From positions 10,164,640-10,228,639 of the forward strand of contig NC_079977.1 in assembly GCF_029852145.1 (NCBI RefSeq): a DNA stretch of 64,000 bases. The letters are read 5' to 3'. The stretch is from Microplitis mediator (lineage: Eukaryota > Arthropoda > Insecta > Hymenoptera > Braconidae). Below, one piece after another: positions 22,962 to 36,215 of this stretch (position 1 is the stretch's first letter; every line of letters begins with the position of its first letter). The position numbers and the translations under genes are program-made. The notes under the pieces were generated by a model that was given only the letters and a program-made list of their open reading frames with translations, was not told the origin of the DNA and did no database searches.

Positions 22962-23010
22962 TTGTGACGTTCGCTTCGCTTTGACCCCTATACGAAAAAT
23001 AACGTCACAA
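22962..23010. repeat. Inverted repeat TTGTGACGTT / AACGTCACAA
   Basis: Perfect 10-bp arms at 22962-22971 and 23001-23010 with a 29-bp loop. It abuts the remnant leader of the third Gypsy LTR. It may mark the ends of an unrelated element. Confidence 0.7.
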
Positions 23011-24135
23011 TATATATATAAAAGACACAGTATATAATAATTTACAGATATTTCTCCCTTTAAGGGGATAATTAATTATTTTGGTTTATTCAACAAAAAA
23101 AAAAATTATTATTGGTTAAATTTTATTTAACCATTATCAGCAGGTCTACGATTTTCAGAACGAAAAATACGAGTTGGGCGCCAAATATAATGGTGGGCCC
23201 TGGCTACGTCGTGTCCAGTAACCACGGACCACAGTTAATTAATTTTCCCAAATAAATATTAATAAATGAATTTTATATTATGAACTATAATAAATGTTAA
23301 AGTTCTTTGCTGTTGGCTCTGCAATCGGGAAAAGGATCTTAGGAGTAGGTAGACTCGTCCTGACCAGACACGTGGCTGAAATTTACTTAAATTATTGGAC
23401 TCTGGTAATAATTAAGTTTCGATACGAAATTTAATAATAATTTACACAAGTTTGATTTAACTTAATTCCCATCTACAAAGTTTCCCCTTTTACTGCTGAA
23501 AATATATATATATATATATATATAATTAATTTATCTACTTGGCGTCCAGCAGTTATTTTATAAGTTATGGACGCTTGAATTTATTGAACGTGACCGAGGG
23601 CAAATTTTATCGAAGGAATATATTGACCGCGTTGAAGGGAGAGAAAATATATCGGTGACAATATATGTATATAAATATAGATCGATCAGAGTGGTAGACG
23701 ACTTACAGGTGAAATCGGCCGACGCTGCATCTCCACTTGTAATTGAACTGCAAGTCCTCTGTTTTATTTTAACCACACAACGAGTTTTATAAAATCACTT
23801 AGTTTGATAATAGCCTGAAGAAATATTAAATATATTGTAGAATGAATTTAGATAACAAGAGTTTCTTTTCTGACTGATCAGATTGAGCTCTTGAGCTTGA
23901 GTGTGGTCTCCGGCCAAGTCGTCTTAAGTCGCAACCTCTGTTGACACCTTCTTACTCATGCGCAGTGACCGATTTTCGGTCTCCTGCTGCGCGAAATTGT
24001 CCCTTAGACTAGCGCCAAGACTCAGCCACACTCGTGAATCAGGGAAAGATGAAAGAGAGATGGAACAAACAACAGAAAACTGAGTCAGCAAGAGAGCTGC
24101 ACTCTCATGTCGTGAACCACTGCGGCCCGGTTACA
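23011..24135 (-). mobile_element. Third Gypsy LTR (23186-24135) with PBS and a scrap of leader
   Basis: On -, the LTR starts TGTAACCGGGCC at 24135 and ends CACCATTATA at 23186 (950 bp). The PBS TGGCGCCCAACTCGTA follows at about 23183, then ~170 bp of leader similar to Gypsy-1. It is therefore a 5' LTR whose internal part is lost, not a solo LTR. It is colinear with 8727-9739, including the TTTTCGGTC segment near 23972. TA run at 23503-23523. Confidence 0.85.
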
Positions 24136-24600
24136 AAGTTTACTTGAATTTTTCTTTAGATATCTGTCATATACGGACTTTTCCGTTATTGACGACCATT
24201 TACACACAACCTGCTATACAATTTGATGTAAATTTACGACCTGAATTGGAATGCCAATTCGCTTCCAAAGTTAACTAGAAAAAATTTTTCGTTAATTTTC
24301 AGGCAAATTTTTACATCAATTTATTATTGTCTTGGAAAATAGTGAAGTATTTTTTCACCGTAGAATTAAAAACAATTTTATACATAAATTTGCTTCCCTT
24401 CTGAAATAGTAGAAACGAACATTACCGAATATTTTTTATAATAAAAATTTACCTTTAAAATGAGGAAAAATTAACCACTAATTTTTCTTTTTAACTTTTG
24501 GTGTCAAATTGTCGTTAAATTTGCACAGCAAATTTTGAGCAATTTCAATGTCAAATTACTGGCAATTTCAAACTAAATTGGCTGTGAGAGTGTGTATTAG
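24136..24600. other. No recognisable gene
   Basis: AT-rich spacer with no feature that I can support. Confidence 0.5.
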
Positions 24601-24784
24601 GATATACATTAGGGTGGCTTATTTGATACGACTACTTTTAACTTCCCAATAAGAAAATTTTTAATTTTCAAAAATTCAGGAAGTTATTGTTTCCACCCCG
24701 ATTTTCGAAAATCGAGTTTTCATCAGATGTCGACGTTTTGACAGGTCCTAGGAAGCTATTCTGACTATTTTTAGAATAATGTCC

Positions 24785-24785
<1 letters not shown>

Positions 24786-24859
<74 letters not shown>

Positions 24860-24870
24860 TGTGGGTGTGT
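24786..24870. repeat. (GT)n microsatellite
   Basis: About 40 GT units, interrupted only near the right end. It lies in a repeat-like stretch that begins near 24600 with ATTAGGGTGGCTTA. Confidence 0.95.
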
Positions 24871-25061
24871 GAACTCTTTGTAACTTTTTGACTAATAAAC
24901 CGATTTAAATGTTTAAGGTGGCAATCGAAAAAGCTTGTTGGCCGTCAACTCTCCTAAAAATTTCAGATCTTTTGATAAAGTATACTCAAAAATGTTGGTG
25001 AATTACGGAAAAATAAAAATTTTTTTTTTTAGTTTTTTACTGATTTCTCAGAAATGAGTAC

Positions 25062-25490
25062 AATCAATTTCAAAATCTATTCAGCTCTAGAACTTTATAA
25101 GTCGCGTCGAGTGCGACCACAACCATCTCAATCGGTGAATTTGTTCGAGAGATATTGTTGGAGAAAGAAGTGGTAATAAACGATTTTTTTCAATTATCTT
25201 TGAAGTGACTTATTCGATCAATTCTAAAATCCAATCAGCTCTAGAACTTAACAAAACGCGTCGATTGTCACCTTAATCATCAGAATCGGTTAATGCGTTC
25301 AAGAGATATCGTTGGAGAAAGAAATGGTGATAAACGGGTTTATTATAATATCTTCGAAACGGTTAAACCGATTGTTCTCAAATTTTGATTAGCTCTAGAA
25401 TTTAAGAAAACGCGCCGATTGCCACCTCAAACGTCACAATCGGTTGATTAATTCAAAAGATATCGGCGCTGAAAAGTTAGAAAAATAACA
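25062..25490. repeat. Tandem repeat, 154-bp period, about three units
   Basis: The anchor AGCTCTAGAA occurs at 25083, 25237 and 25391, exactly 154 bp apart. Each anchor is followed by a GCGYCGA..GYCACC segment, an AATCGGT segment and AGATATCG. Units diverge moderately. No coding potential. Confidence 0.85.
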
Positions 25491-26549
25491 TTTTATGTTA
25501 TTTGTTCCGGATAAATCAAAATGTAATGTGCTAAATTGTGTCTGAAATCATACTAACTCTTTCTCTTTATAGGCTCTTTCGATCATCAGATAATGTCATA
25601 TAACTTGTTCTTTAGTTTTAAACATACTGGCAGAAAAAATTGGAAAAACCCAGTCTAATGTTTTTCTCGGATATTCCATATATTATTGCTCAGACCTCAG
25701 TCAAAACTCATTCAAATCTCGATTTTGATCACTGATATTGAAATATGCCTCAATACATTTATTTCAGAGAACATAATCGAGAATAAAAGTTTAAAAGCCG
25801 CTTCTTCATTAATGATTTTCGATTCTTAACTTTTTGAACTGTAGCCTAAAACGTTACTTGTTAGAGCTTGAAAAGCTCATAAAAAAAATGATCGCATGTA
25901 ATAGCATTTTCGAGCTCGAAAATATATTCACAATGATGTTTTCAAGCTCATTGAGATCGATAACAGCGGGAAGTGTTTCGCTCCATTGGCGAAATATTGT
26001 TCTAGACCTAAAAAAAAATATTTCTACAAAATTTAAGCCCTTAATTTTAATTTTAAGTACTCGCTAATTGAATTTAAAAATTTTCCATTCATTTAGCAAG
26101 TAAAGTGGAGATTGTTTTTAAAATTATCTATAGCTCAGCTGCATTTCACCTTTTTTTTTACTGTCTATAGGCAGAAGTTATAGGGGAACCTTCATACTTC
26201 AAAAGTTCCTACAGTAAGATTTATGCGACAAGAACGGTGTCAGAGTTAAAATATGTAAAAGTCGATTTTTATCGATTGTTGCTTATTTTTTGATTTTTTC
26301 GTTGAAAATATTGTAGTTATCGAAAAAAGATAAATGAAAAATTTGTGGAAAATTGAATTTGCTACAAAAAAGGTCTAGTAAGCCGAAGCTGTAAAATCTA
26401 TTTTTCTGAAATAAATGGAATTATACATATGAAAATTCAAAATATCTTTGAAGTATTTATCGGCAAGATAAATAAATCAATTTATTTATTTAAGAAAATA
26501 TCTATGTTAAATTAATGCACATAAATGTATTTTTTTTATTTATGATGAT
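25491..26549. other. No recognisable gene
   Basis: AT-rich. The open frame at 25834-26067 (+) has no domain and no intron context. Confidence 0.5.
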
Positions 26550-29500
26550 TTATAACTTATAACTTGACTTAACACACGATGAATAATTTTTTCGATGATT
26601 TTGGACAACTTGTAACAAATACTGCCGTTGATCTCCATCGTGTGTTAGGCTGTTATTGAACTTTTCAATGAGAGCTACGCCTCTCTCAGCAGTATCATTA
26701 ACAACTCTTAAATTTCTGAAAGTGTTGAGACACTGTTGATAAGTCGTATTATTATCCTAGGAATGAGGATTATTTTCAAAAAAATCGTATGACAAATCGA
26801 ATTGGTCAAAGATAAAAACTGAGTTCTGAAAATATATAATTTTAGGCAATATATAGCTTTAGCAAGCCATTGTTCAGGGTGCAAAGCTATAGGAGTTTTG
26901 AATTTGACCTCATTTCTTGGAATCCCTCCCAAAAAAATAGAACTCAAAGATAATAATTCTCCATCGTCTCTCGACTGATGATTCTAGTAGACCAAAAATG
27001 TCAAGATCAGACATGGATTTCGGAAAATTTCCTCTTAGACTAATTTGATTTACAAAATTTAACGAACTTCAATATAATTCATAGATATCGCATAACAGAT
27101 ATAAGGGCGTAAAATAAAAATTTGAAAGTAAAAAAAAAATATTTTGATACCCACTTATAACACCTTCAGCAGGTGGTAGATACCATAAGGGCGTAAAATA
27201 ATATTTTTTTTTTCAGGAATTGAAGTATATGTGATCTAAAAGAATGAAAATGAGGAAGTAAACTTTTCAAATTTCAAATTTTTTTAAAAGTTTTTAAAAA
27301 TTATTTAATAATTGATAAAATTTTTTATTTTTAAATTTCTTTTTTATTTTTACGTTTTCAGATAATTGTTATGTCAATTTTCGAACAAAAGTTTTTTTAC
27401 ATACCTCTATGACACCAGGAGCAGGTTCCACATGCCCATAATAAGAGACCATAAAAAAAAATTCAATGTTAGAAACATTTACGTTATTTTTTTATTTTCG
27501 AGCTTTTAGTCTTAATCGTGTCGATTTTAGGGGAAAAATAATGTTGATACACCCTTACATCCTGGTAACGGTACCTCGTGCTAGTGTATGACTTCATAAT
27601 ATTGATCGCGATATAATAATTATCAATTAAAAAATTCTGACGTTATTTTTACCGTAAATTGATCCTCAATAAAATTTAGGACATTATTTTTATCCTCATT
27701 AAGAATATGTTGGATCTTTTCATCGTTTATACCAATGTCGTACATCGATGTATATATTTTATGCCAATCATCTTTTAGCCTCTTAAAAATTGGCACGTTA
27801 GGACTGTTCGTTACTGGCCAAGCACACTCCGAAACATGTCTTAACATGATTTCCGAAATATGATGACGGCATGCAAAATAAAGTATGTCGTGACCCAACT
27901 TTGTTTTCAATAAAGCACATGCTCCAGCCCGAACCCCTAAAATAAAATTAACATCAATAACGTGAATTAATTTAACAAGAAAGACAATACGTGCAAATTT
28001 ACAATTAAATTCTCCATCAAAAAAAATAATTTTGATTTTTTTTTTTTTTTGTAAGAGTTGCTGGTCATTACCGGGAACATATAGATGTCGATCAAATGTC
28101 GTTTCTTAAAAATAAAGAAATAATTTTTTGAATAATAAGAAAAATTTGTTAAATACAAAAAATGACGTCGAAGAAATTTTAAAGTGGTCGATTCGGCATG
28201 CAATATCCCCGTAACATTTAAATTTTACCACGCAGTTGTTTTATACAAAATAACATAAGTATTTTTACTGTTTACGGAAAATATACGAAAAAACAAAATG
28301 TTTTTACAATTTAGTTACAATCAAAATCAATTGTTTTGATGTAAAATTAAAAATCAACGCGTAACAAAATATAATAATAAAAATTTACCTGTGTTAACGG
28401 CAGTTGTATCAAAGCAAAATGCTTTGACACAATTTATGGAATTCCACATTTTTTAAAACATTATAAATTACATCTGCTTGGTTAACTCCAGTTCCTTCGT
28501 TTAGCATTGGTACAGAAAGTAACTGTTCTATATTAACTCCAGATGCAATGATAGGTAATCTTTCTACTTTAGGAAGATCATACCGAAGGAAGTAACTTTT
28601 TTCCCAATGATTTACAAGGTAATGGTGATCTTTAAAAGTATTTTTTGGAATTTTAGTATTTGGTACTTCTAACTCATCTTCGAAATCGAAATGATCCCGT
28701 TTTAACTCGCTGTAAGTAGATGATTGACTGCATAAACTATAAAAATTCGAAGCGCCTGAATTTTGTCTTGAAACTAGAAATAACACAAAAAAAAATCACA
28801 ATTTTCGAGAAAAAAAAATTTTTCAAAATTTATGAAAAAAAAAAATTCATTTAATGCCTACAAAAAAAAAAAACATCATGATCACATCACAACTGAACAG
28901 ATAATGGGTCATGAAATTTTCTAAACAGAGTAATCGAAGTAAATAAAAACTAAAAACGATTTATGTTTCTTTCAATATTTGAAAAAAAATTTTTTTTTTC
29001 ATTTTCACATTTTTAGATCTAAAATACGTCAATTGTGGAAAAAAAATTTTTTATGCCCTGATAACACCTAGAGTAGGTACCACGCGGACTATAAGTGCTT
29101 AAGAAAAAAAAATCAAAATTTTAAAAAACAATTCAATTGAACAAAAATAAATATTTTATAATAAAAAACATTATATTAATTAAGGACATAACAAATAATT
29201 TTTATTAATTTACAAAAATTTCGAAGTTAAAAAAATTTGTATTTATTTTATTAAATTTTAAATAATGCACTTCATTTTGACGCACGGATAGGCCATAGAA
29301 ATATACATAAAAAAAAATTCAGCAATCCACGTAATTATTATGATCCAAAAGCGTAAAAATAAAAAAAGATGAAAATAAAATAAAAAAAAAAAAACGAGAA
29401 AAAATGAAAAAACTTTAATAAAATAGCAAAAATTCTTATTTTTAAAATAACGAGTCTAATAAATAAAAATTAATAATTAGAACATAAATTTGGATAAAGT

Positions 29501-29810
29501 TGAATATATACTCACTCATCGCATTTTGATCAATCTAAATATTTTCTTCGCATTGCATTGGTTGTTCCTTAAGTTGATTATCAGAAATAGTAACAAATTC
29601 ATCTAATAAATTATTACCAGATCGATAGCCGTACCTTGTTTCTCTGCACTCAATCGAAAATTGCTTGCAGTTCTCTGATAGATCCTGATATTTATCACTA
29701 TCAGCGATATCAAACAATTGATTCAATTTTAAATTGAATTGATCTATTTTTTCTTTATGTTTCTTTGATTTTTGAAGTTATACTTCTTTAGGCGCGTTAT
29801 GAAAAAATGA
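26550..29810 (-). pseudogene. Broken multi-exon gene of an unnamed insect protein family
   Basis: Four blocks on -. Block 1, about 29810-29535: KHKEKIDQF...LNQLFDIADSD, with stops. Block 2, about 28771-28389: starts after a TTTCTAG acceptor, contains KVERLPIIASG and VNQADVIYNVL, shifts frame near 28450, then reads CFDTTAVNTG to a GT donor. Block 3, 27937-27655: clean TTTTAG acceptor and GT donor, phase matching block 2, with ACRHHISEIMLRH and IFKRLKDDW. Block 4, about 27000-26550: LSSIFLGGIPRN...LAKAIYCLK, an internal deletion and TAG, then RVVNDTAERGVALIEKFNNS and LLQVVQNHR to a TAA at 26550-26552. From memory these motifs in this order recur in uncharacterised insect proteins; function unknown. 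Broken, so a pseudogene. Confidence 0.7.
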
Positions 29811-30457
29811 TGAGAGTGAAATTTTACGATGCGCGCGCATCAATGTAACACACAATTATCACGGAAGAAGTTGCCCGCTAAGCTGCTCATTAAGTCTCGA
29901 AAAAAAGCTACCAACAAAATAGAAATAGAAGCTCTATTAGTCGCGCATGTTGGCACGCTCGTCGCCTCTGATCACTGTTTTCATATTTATAATATTTATC
30001 CACATGTTTCTAGTTTCTACTTTCACAACACGTGTTTAAGTTTCATACAAGCGCGAATTATACATGTGCTAATAAATTATATTCAGCAGTAATATAAATT
30101 GAAATATTATTATTTAATATAGTTAATACTAAATATTATTGAATTATTAATGTTAAATCTTTATTTTATTTTTTTTTATTTTAATATATTCACCATGTAT
30201 GTAGGCCAGCGTCGCCGGTCACATGGTATACAATATTAACTAAGCTCATTTTTCCTGTTCCCAGTTTGTCTTTTGTGCGGCTGTGGCCCGACTTGTGCAT
30301 GTACTGTACTGTATCATTACGGTGATGCCCTACTATCACCTTTGTGCAATGGAGGTGCAGTGGTGTAGGAAAACCACAGAGAAAACCTAGCCAGTACAGT
30401 TTTCGGTTTGAGTGAAGCTCCAGTGATCGATGAAATTCCCATTTTACCGATCACTGG
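29811..30457. other. Spacer with a 10-bp hairpin next to foldback element A
   Basis: No gene. CCAGTGATCG (30420-30429) and CGATCACTGG (30448-30457) are perfect inverted repeats that end exactly where the TAGTCCAG terminus of element A begins. Confidence 0.6.
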
Positions 30458-31117
30458 TAGTCCAGTCGAGATAAGGATTTGTGCTGGTGAAAATTCCTGG
30501 CCGACTAATTTTTCCACAGAATGATTCAAAATATGCTAAAACTACGGCAACCGAAAAAATCCAACAAAAAAGTGCGTCGCAAATATGTTTTTTTTATAAC
30601 AAAACGGTCAAAATTCCGGTTTAACGCAAATATCTAACAAACTATAGCACATGGATAAAAAAACCCTTAATAAAACTTGAAAAAAAAAAAACAATGAATT
30701 AAATGAGCCTTTATTTAAGTTCCTACGTGCTGTAATTTGTAAATTATTTAAATGTAAATTAATTTTCTCGTCAACTCGATGTTAATTTTTTTTTTTTTTA
30801 ATTTATTGCATTAAGAGTAAAATTTACATCTTTTAGCAAGAGGTCCCATAGGCAATAAAAATTATTAACAGAATAAATCTTGTACATTAGAGCTAGTTTA
30901 AAGGAGAACAAAAAAGTAATGTTATATAATGCAGAGTAAGTAACCAGTAAGAGAAGAGAATTAAACATATTTAGAAATGAACTAATGAGAATAGAATTGG
31001 TGGTCAACGGCGAGAAAAACGTATTAAAGAGGATTGGGTGAGACTTCCTAGTGTTGGAGGGCCCAGTTTCAGAGCATTATGCATTTCCTTGCATAGTTGT
31101 AGACTGCGAAGATGTTA

Positions 31118-31424
31118 CAGTCAACTCTGTCTGAAGGTTCTACGTCGGGGCAGGACCATTGCCTAAAGGTTCCCTCCCCACCATCAGCACTTCCCCTACA
31201 ATATATTCCCCTCGAGCACCGAGGCGCACGCTAAAACGAACACATTGCGCAGTAAACATAACCTTAAAAAAACGTGCATTTAAAGTTAGCGCTCGAAAAC
31301 TGAATTGTGATTCGTCACTCGAGAAAGCGGGTGGGGGAATATCCGGGAACCTTTAAGCAATGTATCCTGGAACCTATAGACAGCGGGAACCTTTAGGCAG
31401 AGAACCTTTAGACAGAGTCGACTG
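31118..31424. mobile_element. TA-flanked MITE inside the LINE, 307 bp
   Basis: Ends CAGTCAACTCTGTCTGAAGG and the inverse of CAGTCGACTCTGTCTAAAGG, flanked by TA at 31116-31117 and 31425-31426. This fits a Tc1/mariner-type MITE. It supplies the last few codons and the stop of the apparent RT frame. Confidence 0.85.
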
Positions 31425-34400
31425 TATGCTCGCCTAAGGTTTCAAGGAGTGAGCAAGCAGTTGTGCATTGTGTTATTAACTGACTAAGGTAGTGATTCCT
31501 GTACAGGCTGGAGATCAGGCATCTCGACAGAAAGTATTCAATACTGTCTCTATCGTTTAAGTTGCAGAGTGAACACATGTTGGCTGGGTCGAATTTGCAT
31601 GACGTATTCGACAAAGACAGGTAGCAAATAAAGTTATTGGCACGTCTAAGCTGGGCAAATATACGCTTTATCGGGATAGAGTATCTTGACAGGAGGTAGT
31701 TCGGCGTGTGGTTTTTGGGAGTTCTCTGAAGTGAAAATTGGGACGAAGACGATTGTCTGTATGCTTCGAAGTTCTTGTTCCGTAAAATAGCTCTGTATTT
31801 TTTGAAAATTTCCTCAGTTTTGGACTCCCAGAGGCCTGGGTTAAGGTTGTTAAATAGGTATTTATGGTCACACTCTGCTAAGAACTCCCTGAGTTGTGTA
31901 GCCCAATTGAATTTGGAGACATGCTGCAAGTCTTTAGCTAAGTTGTAAGTTCTTAGCAGGCAAATTTTTACCATAGTGGTAGCCCCCAAGCGTAGTTTCT
32001 TGATGAACCAGTTCCAAAGCAGCTTCATGGCCTTCCAGGCTACGGGTGTTAGATTAAGCTCCAGTCTGATCGCCCAGTGAGCAGTATTACGTGGCAAGCG
32101 CAGTAGCTTTTTGTAGAAGAAGCATTGGGCAGTTTCGAGTGAGTTACGGTAGCGCAGACCCCATGTTGGGAAAGCATAAAGAAGCACCGAGGCCACTAAG
32201 CTTTCAAACAGTTTATTGTAGGCATCCCAGGAGTCCCAGTTAGCCTTGGATAGTATAGGAATGGCAGTACCAGAGGCACATTTTGCTTTGAGTAAGGCTG
32301 AGTTGAGAGCAGCGAGACCAAGCGTAGACGTGGATATTTTTACACCTAGAAAGTCCGTTTTGCTGACCGTGTTCGAAGGAAGCCCATTGTAGGTTCTAAA
32401 ATTTTCAGGGATCAGTTTAGGTCTTCCTGCAGATTTGTAGATCATGATGTTGGTTTTGCTGCGATTGACCTCCAGTCCATTGATTAGGCAGTACTCACGC
32501 AGCGCTTTCAACTTCCTGGCTAGATCAACATGAGAGTGCGCAAAGATGGATGTGTCATCTGCGTACAGAAGGATCATTAAATCGTTTAGACCATCAATAT
32601 TTAGTCCAATTAGGCCACGCATCCGAAAGAATTCCTCGAAGTCCCAGAGGAAGAAGATAAAAAGATCTACACTCAAAGTTTCCCCCTGCAGGACCCCTCT
32701 GGTGACATCGAATTTATCTGAGAGTTCTCCTTTAGATTTAACCTGGAACGAAGCTGATTCATACAGAGAGATGAGAATATTGATAAACTTGCTGCTCGCA
32801 TTTTTTTCACTTAATTTTTGCCTTAACCGCTGGTGAGGAACAGAGTCAAACGCCCTTTTAAAGTCAACTGCAATCCCAAATACTTTTTGGCCATCGTTGT
32901 GTCTTAGTTGCAGCTGTAAAGCATTGTGTAAAATGAAGACAGCGTCTGTGCGGCCACGATCTTTTCTAAATCCCAGCTGAGACTCCGGAAGAATTTTTTC
33001 CGTCTCCATCCATTTTACGAATCTGTTTTTCAGGATCTGGGTAAATATTTTTGTCACAGCGTTGACGAGAGCGATACCACGGTAGTTAGCTGGATCGTTC
33101 TGTCTCCTTTTTTAAATATCATCGTCATAAGGGCATTAGCCCAGCTGTTCGGAACCACTTCATCATCCAGGATTCGATTGAATAGATCTTTGAGCAGATT
33201 CTTCCAGGGACCAGTCAGGTTTTTAAATAGCTTGTTCGTCAAAAGGTCGGGGCCAGCCGTTTTGCCGTGTTTCAAGGAGGATAGAATTTCGTCTAGTTCT
33301 TCAAACCCAATTTTCGCGTCCAGCGTGTCATTGTGATACCCCGGTATCCTTGCGTAAATGCTATGTCTGGGCTAGTAGATGTTGGAATAGAAAGTATTCC
33401 ATCTCTCTATTGGTATTGTTGTATGAAGATTTCCTTTGTATGTGTACTTTTTTACCGCAGTCCAAAAACTCGATGGATTGGATAAGTTGGAAAAGGCGTT
33501 CTTGATATTGTGATAATAGGATTTTTTTTTCTCTGTAGACTTTCTTACATCTTGAGATGTTGGTTTTGCTATTGGGCGAAAATTGACTGGTCTTATAGCT
33601 ACGCAATGCTTTGCGGAAATCCCTCTTTGCAGCTTTACAGTTGGCATCAAACCACGGATTTGGCAGACAGGATTGCGGGAGTGAAGCGACTTTGGTGACT
33701 AAGATACCAGCTTGATCTGCTGCTTCGATCAGGACTGAGTGGAGTACTTCGTAAATCTGTAGTGTTTGTAAATTGTTGGTGCTGGGGACATCTGTTAGGT
33801 GCAGAAAGTGTTGGAATTCATTTTTACAATTGCTCGTCCATTTCACTTTGGTGACTGGTTTAGCAGGTATGACTGGATGCAAGTGCATATCTTATCTTTG
33901 GGAATGTTGAGAGAGAGACTGACTGACCTATGATCTGAGAGCGCGGGTTCCAGGAGAACTTCCAGGTCGAGGATATGTTGTAAGCAGGTAAAATCCGCCC
34001 AAATTTAATCAATAATTGATGAGCCTCTTTCATTAAAAGTTGGTTGAGCAGGTGAATCGTTCATAGATCTGCCATTGAGAAGCACAAAGTTGTTGTCAGT
34101 CATAAATTCAATGATTTTTCTACCTCTCTCACACACAGTACCATTGGTCGTGCACATGTGGTTATTTAATGTGAGACCTTCAAAGAGTTCTTCTGGCCAG
34201 TTGTCGACTATTCCAACTTTCGCGTTCATGTCGCCACCGAGAACGAGAATGTCGAAGTGCTGCTGTTCCCTTATTTGATTCAGCGAGTCCTGTAACATAT
34301 CTAATAAATAATGCAGGTCTAAGCTCTTCTTTAAATATACAGACCCGATGATGATGGTTGTGTTGCCGGACTTAACCTTGTTAAACAGCCACCACGGCGA

Positions 34401-34640
34401 TGATTCTACGATTTCCGAGGTGAATTGGTTGCTGATGGCCGTAAGGAGGCCTCCACTTGCCCTGCCGATATTATAGTCTCTCGTAGCAGTCGCACAGCAT
34501 GAGTGGTGGTTTGGAAGGTACGATGTGGATATTTCCTGAGTGCGCCAAGTTTCACACACTGATAATATTTCGTGGCTTTGAATAAAAGGACATAGCGCAA
34601 GATTGGTCAGTCCATGTGCGTTCCAAAAGGCTACTCTCAC
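31425..34640 (-). pseudogene. LINE ORF2: AP-type endonuclease and reverse transcriptase, broken
   Basis: Nicks target DNA and copies the LINE RNA. The endonuclease starts at 34640 (MRVAFWNAHGL) with CETW and GGDMNAK, then an in-frame TAA at 34005-34007. The same frame continues to EPALSDHRSVSL, which holds the conserved D-H pair. A frameshift near 33890 leads to the 33888-33361 segment. Another segment at 33275-33054 holds KTAGPDLLTNKLFK. A shift near 33105 leads to NDPANYRGIALVN and the RT core, with GFRKDRGRTDAVF, AFDSVPH, GVLQGE and the catalytic YADD near 32560. A C-terminal Cys-rich stretch (CSLCNLNDRD...C) resembles the usual zinc motif. At least one stop and several frameshifts, so not functional. 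It overlaps nothing else coding; ORF1 lies upstream. Confidence 0.92.
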
Positions 34641-34777
34641 CGTCTCGTCATTCTTACTGGATTTAGTTAGTTTTTTGGCAGGATGAAGTTGTAGTGCATT
34701 TGGATGCTGCTACTGTGCGAGTTCGTATTAAGCCTATTGCTGCTGTTGTGGGTAACAAGTTTGTTGTCTTCATTGCT

Positions 34778-35759
34778 TCAACGGTAAGCGGTGTTATCAA
34801 CAATCAGGGTGTTGTGTTTTCTGGTTACATTTTTGCCGTCTTTTTCGAGTTGTTTTTTAGCAGTTCTCAGTTGCCGGTCTTCTTGGGATTCTCTGGGAGT
34901 TCTATCTGATTTAATATAAATATTCGTACCAGACAATTTCTCCATTTTGTTCTTTATAACCGAAGCTTTCGATTCAGAGCATTTCTGATCAACTATAATG
35001 CGCTTTTGGAGTATTCTGATTGACTCAGCGCTGCAGTCAAGATTAAATTCAGACTTCATGAAGTCTTGAACAACAGACGTTTGATTGTTACCTAATAACA
35101 CAAGCCCAGAGATAGAGATGTTGTTTTTTCTTCGCTCTTTCTCTAGATTCTCCAATTTGGATGGCTGGCAGCATCTTAACCCGAGACTCCAGAGCAGTCA
35201 CTAGTTCATGAAGACGTTCGAATTGCGAGTTTTTAATAGAGTCAGCTTCAAGAGCAGACAGTCTAGCTTCGTGGGCAGACTTGGATTGCTGAAACTCAGT
35301 TTGAAGTGCGGTTAGACTGTTTGTGATCCCAATACATGCGGTAGCGAAGGCATGGGAATTTTGCTCGATCTTCGCTGTGAGTTCACGATGCTTGGTATCT
35401 TGATCATTTCATAGTGCTTGTATTTCTTTTAGTATCTTATCCATTTCGGCGTCTTCGTTGGTGACAATTATTTGGGATGGTGATGTAGCGCTGGACAGGA
35501 TCTTAGTGGGTCTGGCTTCTGGTTCGCTGCAGTCCAAGTCTTCCTGATCTCGCTTCCTTTTTGACTCAATGAAATCGAGAATAGAAGGGCAGAAGGATGA
35601 TCTGTTGTGACACAGGCGCTCGATGTTTGTTGGCCATCCTCTTCTAGCTGCGTCGTTTGAATTACGCGGGGTGGTAGGTGCAGGCAGCTTTAATATGGGT
35701 GGTTTGAAGAGTGGCACAGAAGGTTCCTTCTTGCTGTCAAATATGTCGCTACTAGACAT
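34778..35759 (-). pseudogene. LINE ORF1: coiled-coil RNA-binding type protein, broken
   Basis: The likely start is the Met at 35759 (MSSSDIFDSKKEP). A basic, Pro-containing N-terminus with CHNRSSFCPSIL is followed by a TGA at 35409-35411. The same frame continues with a long coiled-coil-like segment rich in Ala, Leu, Glu and Lys (TALQTEFQQSK, ARLSALEADS). A frameshift near 35155 follows, then KERRKNNISISGL, a motif typical of LINE ORF1 proteins, and a basic C-terminus ending at 34778. It would act in RNA particle formation; the lesions make it inactive. Confidence 0.8.
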
Positions 35760-36215
35760 TAAGGTGAGCAACAGATCTACTCTCCATGTGGCATGATAAT
35801 CTAACCTAGAAACTTTCAAGCTCGATAAAACTGCTAGCCAATTTTAATTAACAGGACGGATCCCTGAGATTAATATCTGTGAATCTTCTGGCCAATTAGA
35901 CCCACACTTTCACTATTACAATGAGAAAAAGCTTTAGAATAAAGAGTGTTTAACTTGCGAAGACGGCCACTCACTTTAGAAACACGACCACTCACTTAGC
36001 CAGCCTAGATGACACTCCAACTCGATGTTATTTTTCATACATCAGCTGTCCCGATGCCAAAACTTGCCGAAGTGTGACGATGCATGACGAAGCTGCTCGC
36101 GCGTTCGATCGGGAAATTTAAAATTAGAGAAATGACTGTTTATTTTCTAACTGAAAGAAATCTATATTTTATTTAACGAAAAAATTAAATATATTCCTAT
36201 AAAAAATAATTAAAT

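Larger units (their letters stand above)
30785..36017 (-). mobile_element. Non-LTR retrotransposon (LINE), degenerate, 5.2 kb
   Basis: Flanked by an exact 13-bp duplication CAACTCGATGTTA (30772-30784 and 36018-36030), which is the sequence of the foldback arm it entered. On - it reads 5' UTR, ORF1, ORF2 (endonuclease, RT), 3' UTR and an A-tail (T-run at 30785-30799). Clade not assigned. A TA-flanked MITE (31118-31424) sits in its 3' part. Confidence 0.92.
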
